This document shows positions 6,531-11,505 of a stretch of DNA of 11,505 nt, piece by piece (the stretch's first letter is position 1; each line of letters starts with the position of its first letter). A model generated the notes under the pieces. That model was given only the letters and a program-made list of their open reading frames with translations. It was not told where the DNA came from and made no database searches. The stretch spans positions 1 through 11,505 of the forward strand of contig CALGOL010000244.1 of NCBI GenBank assembly GCA_937960755.1, given 5' to 3'. The position numbers and the translations under genes are program-made. Origin of the DNA: an uncultured Azospirillum sp. (GTDB lineage: Bacteria; Pseudomonadota; Alphaproteobacteria; Azospirillales; Azospirillaceae).

Positions 6531-7373
6531 TCACGGCTGCCGGTTTGGGCAATAGAAAGTGGATCGGCCGGACTGCACGATGCGGCGCACGCCGCCGGTC
6601 GCCGCCGTGTCGCAGTCGCACCCCGGACAAGGCGCGCCTTCGCGGTCGTAAACGGCGAAATCATGCTGAAAGTAACCCAATTCGCCGTCCGCCTGCACGT
6701 AATCCCGTAAGGTGGAGCCGCCCGCGGCGATGGCGCGCTCCAGCACGTCGCGCACCGCCTTTGCGAGTCGTTCGGCGTCTTGCGCCGTCACCTCCGCCGC
6801 CAGTCGCGTCGGGTTCAATCCGGCCAAGAACAGCGCTTCCGAAACGTAAATATTGCCAAGGCCGGCGACGGTTTTCTGGTCCAGCAGCACCGCCTTCAGC
6901 GGGCTTTTGCGTCCCTTCATGCGGGCGAACAGCGCGGGTCCGGAAAATTCGTTGCCCAACGGCTCGGGCCCGAGGCCGGCGAACAGCGGGTGCGAATCGA
7001 GTCGCGCGGTTTCGACCAAATCCATCAGCCCAAAGCGCCGCGGATCGCTGAAGGTGGCGGTGCGGCCGTCGTCGGCGGCGAAGATCACATGATCGTGCGG
7101 GCCGGGGTGTTGCGGCCAGTGGTCGGCCAGCATCATTCGTCCCGACATGCCAAGATGAACGATCAGCGACCAGCCGTCGTCCAAATCCCACAGCATGTAC
7201 TTCGCCCGCCGCCGTAAAGCGTTGATTCGCCGCCCCGTCAGCCTTGCGGCGAAATCGGCGGGGAAGGGTCGGCGCAGGTCGGCGCGGCGCTGTTCGACGC
7301 GGGCGAGGCGGCGCGTTTCAAAGATCGGCGCCAAGCCGCGACGGACGGTTTCGACTTCGGGCAGTTCGGGCAA
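6531..7373 (-). CDS. mutM: Formamidopyrimidine-DNA glycosylase (Fpg/MutM), unusual zinc finger
   Basis: 280 residues. It is a base-excision repair enzyme that removes 8-oxoguanine and formamidopyrimidines and cuts the abasic strand. The start must be the TTG at 7373, because the catalytic N-terminal proline (P2) and E3 of PELPEVET follow it directly; AGAGG lies 6 nt upstream. Other conserved features are K58 in RAKYML, M76 in HLGMSGR, DPRRFG (110–115) and GLGNIYVSEALF (171–182). The C-terminal zinc finger is odd. C249, C252 and C275 are present, but the usual last cysteine (CPxCQ) is arginine (CPNRQ, R278). An extra cysteine sits at C254, and the loop between the cysteine pairs is longer than the usual 16 residues. 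The gene leads the minus-strand cluster with the secreted protein and echA. I see no convincing promoter in 7374–7512. Confidence 0.96.
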   Translation of the reverse strand: MPELPEVETVRRGLAPIFETRRLARVEQRRADLRRPFPADFAARLTGRRINALRRRAKYMLWDLDDGWSLIVHLGMSGRMMLADHWPQHPGPHDHVIFAADDGRTATFSDPRRFGLMDLVETARLDSHPLFAGLGPEPLGNEFSGPALFARMKGRKSPLKAVLLDQKTVAGLGNIYVSEALFLAGLNPTRLAAEVTAQDAERLAKAVRDVLERAIAAGGSTLRDYVQADGELGYFQHDFAVYDREGAPCPGCDCDTAATGGVRRIVQSGRSTFYCPNRQP

Positions 7374-7527
7374 GGGGGGCCTCTTGACGCTGGTCGGTCG
7401 TTGGCGGGAGCCATCATTGGGCTGATAAATTGTCGCACCGCAGCGGTTTTTCCGCCATGCGGCGCCGCGACAAGGGTATGCTGACGGTAATCTGTATTCC
7501 CTCTAAAAAGGTTTGAGCAACCACGCC

Positions 7528-8004
7528 ATGACGATGCGCGCCGCCGACGACATCACGCTGTTTCTCGCCCACGCCTGCAAGCTGGAAGAGGACGCGGCCA
7601 ACCGTTTCTCGGATCTCGCCGAGTCGATGAAAACCTACGGCAACACCGAAATCGCCGAGTTCTTCGGCAAGATGGCTCATTTCTCCCGTCTGCATCTGGA
7701 CGACGCCCGCAAGCGCTCGAGCTACCGCGAGATTCCGGTGTTGAAGGATGAAGAATTCCAGTGGCCGGATGACGAAAGCCCGGAAGCGGCCTCAATGGAA
7801 GGTTCGCACTACCTGATGACGGTGGAATACGCCCTTGAGTTGGCGCTGGACAGCGAAAAGCGCGGTTTGGCGTTCTACGCCGATGTCGCCAAGAACTCCA
7901 CCGACCCGGAAGTGCGCATGATGGCGGAGGAATTCGCCGCCGAGGAAGCCGACCACGTCGCCCAGTTGGAAAAGTGGAAGGCGCGCCACCCGCGCAAGGC
8001 TTAG
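7528..8004 (+). CDS. Rubrerythrin-like ferritin-fold protein
   Basis: 158 residues from the ATG at 7528. An in-frame TTG at 7513 and an ATG at 7534 are alternatives; none has a well-spaced ribosome site, since the purine run AAAAAGG ends at 7511. The protein is a helical, ferritin-like bundle without the rubredoxin domain. The first helical pair reads LEEDAANRF then FSRLH; the second reads LALDSEKRGLAFY (about 105–117) then AAEEADH (137–143). E110, E140 and H143 match the diiron ligands of the second half (E and ExxH). In the first half the ExxH glutamate is a serine (S53 before H56), so the metal site may be incomplete or use other residues. Related proteins handle peroxide or iron, but no specific role can be claimed. 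It is divergent from mutM and convergent with the phosphatase gene, with a 28-nt gap. Confidence 0.85.
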   Translation: MTMRAADDITLFLAHACKLEEDAANRFSDLAESMKTYGNTEIAEFFGKMAHFSRLHLDDARKRSSYREIPVLKDEEFQWPDDESPEAASMEGSHYLMTVEYALELALDSEKRGLAFYADVAKNSTDPEVRMMAEEFAAEEADHVAQLEKWKARHPRKA

Positions 8005-8032
8005 CCGTTATTCGCGCCGGGTTGCGGCGGCG

Positions 8033-9259
8033 TTAAGCCGGCCGCCGCACCCAGACGGCGGTAAGGTCGTCGTCCACCCGGTCGCCGAAGCAGTCGATAA
8101 AATCGGCGGTCAGGCGCTCCGCCGGGCTGTCCGGCGCTGTGTCCGCCGCCGCCGCGGCGAACTGGGCGAGCCCGCGTTCGCCCAGCATGCGGCCTTCCGG
8201 ATCGCGGGCCTCGGTAAAGCCGTCGGAATAAAGCAGCAGCGACGCGCCTGGCGGAAACGGCTGGGTGCGGTTGTCGTATTCCGCGCCGTCGAAGGCGCCG
8301 ATAAACATTCCAGATCCGTCCAGCGGTTGAAACGGCGTGTCGTCGTCGGGTCGGAACAGCGGCGACGGCGCCCCGGCCGAGGCGTAGCGCAACACGCCGT
8401 CCGCCCGGTCGAACACCCCGTAAAACGCGGTGGCGTACTGCCCAACCGGCAGAATTTCCCGCAAACGGGCGTTGAGATGGGTCAACAGCCGCGCCGGATC
8501 GTCCAAATCGCCGCGCGGCGCGCGAGAAATCAGCGTGTGCAGGCGAAAAGCGTTGATCGCGGCTGGAATGCCATGGCCGGTCAGGTCGGCGACGAACAGC
8601 CCGGCGCGGTCTTCGCCAATTTCAAACGCCGTCCAGACGTCGCCGCCGATTTCATCCGAGCTGTGCAGCGCGCCGGTGATCTGAAAGCCGCTGGCCCGTT
8701 CCAGTTCCGCCAGCGCGTCGGCTTCGGGGGCGAGGGCGAGTTGCAGGGCGCGGGCTTGCGTCAGATCCCGTTCGATGCGGCGGCGGAAGCTTTTCAGCTC
8801 GTCCACCAGCGCGCGGCGCTCCAGGTGATAGCGGACGCGGGTGATGAATTCGCCGGGATTGATCGGCTTGGCGATGATGTCGGTGGCCCCGGCGTGGAAG
8901 CACACGGTGCGCAGATGGTCGGACGGCGTCGCCGCCTGCACCAGGATGGGCAGGTCGCGAAAGCGCGGATCGGCGCGCAGTCGACGCAACGTCTCCACCC
9001 CGTCCAGGCCCGACAGCCAAGCGTCCAGCACGATCAAATCAGGACGGAAGCTTTCAGCTTGCCGCAGCGCTTCAAACCCCGATTGGGCGAACGCCACCTG
9101 ATCCATGCCGGCCCACTGAAGGAAGCGCGCCAGCGTCCGCAAGCTGAATAGGCTGTCGTCGGCGGCGAGAATCCGCCATTGGGCCGGCGACTGGCCCAAT
9201 TCGATGCCGTAAACGGTGGGCGCCGCCGTCGGGCGCAAGGTTTTGGGCGGGCGTTTCAA
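8033..9259 (-). CDS. Response regulator with PP2C/SpoIIE-type serine phosphatase output
   Basis: 408 residues. A receiver domain (about 28–148) has acidic D34/D35, phosphoacceptor D79 and K131. A helical linker (150–190) leads to a PPM phosphatase domain (about 195–406). The phosphatase metal motifs are complete: GGD (205–207), VADLTGHG (223–230), YSDGFTE (344–350) and DDLT (397–400). It probably dephosphorylates the STAS protein encoded just upstream, as RsbU and SpoIIE do in partner switching, under control of a sensor kinase not in this window. The switch Thr/Ser of the receiver is alanine (A109), and the residues after D79 read AWLSG rather than the common xxMP. The start is taken as TTG at 9259, which overlaps the STAS stop by 4 nt (TTGA) and implies coupling; no ATG lies near. 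TTG codons at residues 8 and 21 are less likely alternatives. Confidence 0.93.
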   Translation of the reverse strand: MKRPPKTLRPTAAPTVYGIELGQSPAQWRILAADDSLFSLRTLARFLQWAGMDQVAFAQSGFEALRQAESFRPDLIVLDAWLSGLDGVETLRRLRADPRFRDLPILVQAATPSDHLRTVCFHAGATDIIAKPINPGEFITRVRYHLERRALVDELKSFRRRIERDLTQARALQLALAPEADALAELERASGFQITGALHSSDEIGGDVWTAFEIGEDRAGLFVADLTGHGIPAAINAFRLHTLISRAPRGDLDDPARLLTHLNARLREILPVGQYATAFYGVFDRADGVLRYASAGAPSPLFRPDDDTPFQPLDGSGMFIGAFDGAEYDNRTQPFPPGASLLLYSDGFTEARDPEGRMLGERGLAQFAAAAADTAPDSPAERLTADFIDCFGDRVDDDLTAVWVRRPA

Positions 9260-9561
9260 TCGGCGATGTCGAACATCTTATGAAATTTGGCGATGGTGAT
9301 GAGCCGCCGCACATCGTCGCGCGCGCCGCGCAGGCCGAAAGCGGCGTTCTTCTTCAGCGCCGCGTCGCGGGCGATGATAAACATGCCGAGCCCGGACGAA
9401 TCGACAAATTCCAGCCCCGACAAATCGAAAACCAGCCGCTTGCCCGGCCGGGCGTCGAACGCGGCCAGCACTTCGCGAAATTTCTCATGGTCGACAAAGG
9501 TCATGCGCCCGCCGAGTCGGAAAATCGTCTCTTCCGGCGCGTCGTCAATCTGATAATCCAT
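9256..9561 (-). CDS. STAS-domain anti-sigma factor antagonist (SpoIIAA/RsbV-like)
   Basis: 101 residues, the full length of a single-domain STAS antagonist. The phosphorylation loop is FVDSSGLGM (52–60), where S56 corresponds to the regulatory serine of SpoIIAA. The rest fits the family: an N-terminal strand, FDLSGLEFVDSSG in the middle, and a C-terminal helix before HKMFDI. Unphosphorylated antagonists bind an anti-sigma or switch kinase and release its partner. The kinase (RsbW-like) is not in this window. The ATG at 9561 has AAGG 7 nt upstream. The coding end overlaps the start of the receiver–phosphatase gene by 4 nt, so writer and target of dephosphorylation are probably co-translated. 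Output might be a general stress sigma factor, motility or biofilm control; sequence alone does not decide. Confidence 0.95.
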   Translation of the reverse strand: MDYQIDDAPEETIFRLGGRMTFVDHEKFREVLAAFDARPGKRLVFDLSGLEFVDSSGLGMFIIARDAALKKNAAFGLRGARDDVRRLITIAKFHKMFDIAD

Positions 9562-9650
9562 CGTACGCCTTACGCTATGGCGAGAGGGAAGTCATTCCCC
9601 CACGCGGTCCAGTGCCTATCGCCGGCTTAGCATGAGGCTGGGGGCGGCGT

Positions 9651-9662
9651 CTTGTTCACAAG
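9651..9662. repeat. Small dyad at the predicted start of the STAS operon transcript
   Basis: CTTGT-TC-ACAAG is a 12-nt inverted repeat with 5-bp arms. On the minus strand it lies immediately downstream of the TATAAT at 9669–9664, around the expected +1, where a repressor could bind. It is short and could be chance. Confidence 0.25.
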
Positions 9663-9663
9663 G

Positions 9664-9669
9664 ATTATA
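9664..9669 (-). promoter_or_regulatory. Possible -10 element of the STAS–phosphatase operon
   Basis: A perfect TATAAT on the minus strand inside an AT-rich stretch (about 9660–9705), about 100 nt before the STAS start codon. No good -35 hexamer is found 16–18 nt upstream (the best is a poor CATTCA), so it might be an activator-dependent promoter or coincidence. Confidence 0.35.
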
Positions 9670-9712
9670 TAAATATTTCGCATTAATGAATGTAATATTG
9701 CAAACCCGTGAC

Positions 9713-9738
9713 AGCGTTTCCGAAAGGTAACGGACGCT
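9713..9738. repeat. Imperfect inverted repeat in the STAS/HRDC divergent intergenic region
   Basis: AGCGT(TT)CCG and CGGACGCT flank an 8-nt loop, with a 2-nt bulge. No T-run follows on either strand, so it is not an intrinsic terminator. It lies between two divergent genes and could be an operator or a leader hairpin; the evidence is weak. A second short dyad, CGCCA-ACA-TGGCG, is at 9803–9815. Nothing else is recognised in the 284-nt gap 9562–9845. Confidence 0.25.
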
Positions 9739-9845
9739 AAAGATTTGCCGCCTAATTTGATCGCCGAGCCCGCGACGGATGGTTGATCCGCGCGGTGGTT
9801 AGCGCCAACATGGCGTAGCGTCAAAGGCGCAGCACGGAGCAGGAC

Positions 9846-10262
9846 ATGAGCGCGGAAATACGCACCTTCATCATCCCGGACGAACATTCCGACGAAGCGC
9901 GCGAAAGGCTGGCGCACTTCCTGCGGTCGGTGGAGGTGACGCGCATCGACACCGCCTACGCTGACGGCGCGTGGCGGATTTTGGTGCTGTTCCAGGACAT
10001 GCGCCTGAAGGAAGAGGCCAAGCAGATCGAGAGCGCTATTATCGGGGCGCTCAACGGCTGGGCGGAGCGGGCGGCGGTGCGCGACGGACTGAGCGTCGAT
10101 GCGGTGTTGCCGGAAGGGGCGGGGTCGGAAATCGCTCGATTCGCGCCCACCACCGAACACGAGCTGTCGATCCTCGCCGCCTCCACCGGCGTCGACGTCA
10201 GCCGCTACGGGTCGGAAATCGTCCAGGTGGTGCGCGCGACGCTGGAAGATTTGATCGACTGA
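9846..10262 (+). CDS. Standalone HRDC-domain protein
   Basis: 138 residues. The N-terminal part (1–60) reads IRTFIIPDEHSDEARERL and resembles the small alpha/beta domain often found before HRDC in standalone bacterial proteins. The C-terminal part (about 64–135) fits an HRDC domain, the helical nucleic-acid-binding module of RecQ helicases and RNase D: LNGWAERAAVRDGLSVDAVL, then FAPTTEHELSIL and YGSEIVQVV. No helicase or nuclease domain is attached. The ATG at 9846 has GGAG 6 nt upstream. Such proteins are sometimes accessory genes of diversity-generating retroelements, but no reverse transcriptase or template repeat is visible here. It is divergent from the STAS operon and ends 21 nt from the convergent transglycosylase gene. 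The function is unknown beyond likely nucleic acid binding. Confidence 0.82.
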   Translation: MSAEIRTFIIPDEHSDEARERLAHFLRSVEVTRIDTAYADGAWRILVLFQDMRLKEEAKQIESAIIGALNGWAERAAVRDGLSVDAVLPEGAGSEIARFAPTTEHELSILAASTGVDVSRYGSEIVQVVRATLEDLID

Positions 10263-10283
10263 CGCTTTAGCCCCGCGTGCCTG

Positions 10284-11505
10284 TCAGCCCCCGGCGCGGC
10301 GCAGCTTTTCCAGCATGTCCTTGGTGACGAAGCCGTCGGGGATGTCTCCGGCGGCGCTTTGAAACTTGCGCGCCGCGGCGCGGGTGGCCGGGCCGATCAT
10401 GCCGTCCGGCTTGCCGGGGTCGTAACCCAGCCCGGCCAAACGTTGCTGCACTTCAAAACGTTCGTCTTTCGACAGCGGCTGTTCGTGACGCGGCCAGTCG
10501 GCGACGATACCCGGCCGTCCGGCCATGCGGTCGGACAGCAGCGCCACCGCCAGGGCGTAGCTGGTGGACGGGTTGTAGCGCATGATGGCGCGGAAATTCT
10601 CCCGCGCCAGGAAGGCCGGGCCTTGGCGCCCGGCAAGCAGCAGGATGGAGGCGTTCCCGTCGCCGGCCGGCGGCTTGCCGTCCATGCCGGTCACCCCCAG
10701 CGCCCGCCATTCCGCCACCGACTTGGTGATGGTCAACTCGGCGTCTTGATAGGGGAAGCCGTCCGGCAGCCGCACTTCCTGTCCCCAGGATTCGCCGGGC
10801 CGCCAGCCGTTGGCGCGGACGAATTTGGCGGTGGAGGCGAAGACGTCAGGCAGGCTGTTCCAGATGTCGCGGCGGCCGTCGCCGTCGGCGTCGGTGGCGT
10901 GGGCGATAAAGATGGTCGGCATGAACTGGGTCTGCCCCATCGCCCCGGCCCATGAACCGCGCAAGCCCGCCAGCGGGATGTCGCCCTTGTTGAGGATTTC
11001 CAAGGCGGCCAGCAGCTCGCTGCGGAAATAGTCGGTGCGGCGGCCTTGGAACGCCAGCGTGGCGACGGCGTTGATGACCGAGAAGTTCCCGGTGGAAGCG
11101 CCGAAATCGGTCTCCACCCCCCAGAAGGCGACGAGGATTTCCGCCGGCACGCCGCTTTGCCGGCTGGTTTCGCGCAACAGCGCGCCGTGGCGCTCCAGCC
11201 GTTTGCGGCCTTCGGCGACGCGGCGTTCCGACACCGCCGAATCAATGTATTGCCAGGGCTGGCGGGTGAATTCCGGCTGGCTGGCGTCCAACTCGCCGAC
11301 CCGCTCCGACAGTTTCAGGTCGGCGAAGGCTTGGTCGAATATTTCGCCGCGCACGCCGCGGCCCAGCGCTTCCTTGCGCAATTCCGCCAGCCATTGCTCA
11401 AGCGTCACGTCAGGATAAGCGGCGTAGCGTCGTGCTTGCGCCGGCTTGTCCGCTTTGGCGCCGGCGCCCGGCGTCGTCTGACAACCGGCCAGCACGAGCG
11501 CGGAA
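10284..11505 (-). CDS. Lytic murein transglycosylase lipoprotein, MltB-type, with peptidoglycan-binding domain (5' end outside window)
   Basis: The frame stays open to the window edge. The GTG at 11495 lies inside the signal peptide, because the residues around it read SALVLAGC, an ideal lipobox (LAGC), so the true start is upstream. The visible part is about 406 residues. It cleaves the MurNAc–GlcNAc bond to form 1,6-anhydro-muropeptides. Counting from the GTG, an SLT_2/MltB catalytic domain spans about 30–320 with the catalytic glutamate at E128 in FWGVETDFG, plus GAMGQTQFMPT and a DADGDGRRDIWN loop. Residues about 340–400 form a PG_binding_1 repeat (VQQRLAGLGYDPG, then DGMIGPATRAA). This two-domain layout is common in alphaproteobacterial MltB-like enzymes. 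It is anchored in the membrane, facing the periplasm, through the lipidated cysteine. It is convergent with the HRDC gene. Confidence 0.95.
   Translation of the reverse strand, partial: SALVLAGCQTTPGAGAKADKPAQARRYAAYPDVTLEQWLAELRKEALGRGVRGEIFDQAFADLKLSERVGELDASQPEFTRQPWQYIDSAVSERRVAEGRKRLERHGALLRETSRQSGVPAEILVAFWGVETDFGASTGNFSVINAVATLAFQGRRTDYFRSELLAALEILNKGDIPLAGLRGSWAGAMGQTQFMPTIFIAHATDADGDGRRDIWNSLPDVFASTAKFVRANGWRPGESWGQEVRLPDGFPYQDAELTITKSVAEWRALGVTGMDGKPPAGDGNASILLLAGRQGPAFLARENFRAIMRYNPSTSYALAVALLSDRMAGRPGIVADWPRHEQPLSKDERFEVQQRLAGLGYDPGKPDGMIGPATRAAARKFQSAAGDIPDGFVTKDMLEKLRRAGG

Noticed and set aside
7384..7412. TTGACG as a -35 for the ferritin-like gene
   Set aside because: No -10-like hexamer 16–18 nt downstream.
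7449..7473. GCGG-TTTTT-CCGC hairpin in the mutM/ferritin intergenic region
   Set aside because: The T-run is in the loop and not after the stem, so it is not a terminator; a 4-bp GC stem is expected by chance at this composition.
9627..10160. Minus-strand open frame spanning the STAS/HRDC gap
   Set aside because: Mostly antisense to the HRDC gene, no recognisable domain, and its tail runs through the AT-rich intergenic region.
9846..10262. Part of a diversity-generating retroelement
   Set aside because: HRDC alone is not enough; there is no reverse transcriptase, Avd-like gene or template/variable repeat pair in the window.

Overview
The window looks like chromosomal DNA of a free-living alphaproteobacterium, probably near Rhodospirillales. 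The grounds are high G+C, a mutM–echA gene pair (a common alphaproteobacterial linkage), an EAL-type c-di-GMP enzyme, a receiver–PP2C/STAS signalling pair and an MltB-type lipoprotein. Lineage is inferred from family resemblance only.

Layout. The window opens inside an EAL phosphodiesterase gene with a degenerate GGDEF-like domain (+, 5' end outside the window). It is followed tail-to-tail, after 7 nt, by a tightly packed three-gene operon on the minus strand: a small HEPN-like protein (first gene), a ParA/MinD-like ATPase with an extra N-terminal domain, and a large P-loop ATPase with a probable C-terminal winged helix. This operon has its own well-formed sigma70-type promoter and a strong ribosome site. 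Its genes are separated by 9 nt and then share 1 nt, and parts of it are clearly lower in G+C than the flanks. It resembles multi-gene conflict (defence) systems built from HEPN and STAND/ParA-type NTPases, but I cannot match it to a named system. It is the main item of interest.

Upstream of that operon, on the same strand, is a housekeeping cluster read in the order mutM (TTG start), a small secreted protein, an enoyl-CoA hydratase and a LysE/RhtB exporter. In many alphaproteobacteria echA is followed by rpsT and dnaA. Here it is followed by the exporter and the candidate island. A rubrerythrin-like ferritin-fold protein is divergent from mutM.

The right third holds a two-gene partner-switching module on the minus strand (STAS antagonist, then a receiver–PP2C phosphatase), with an AT-rich leader carrying a perfect TATAAT and a small dyad. 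A standalone HRDC-domain protein (+) follows. Last is a lytic murein transglycosylase lipoprotein (−), whose signal peptide is cut by the window edge.

No tRNA, rRNA, CRISPR array, insertion sequence or convincing intrinsic terminator was seen. No stretch longer than 300 nt lacks a gene; the longest gap is 9562–9845.
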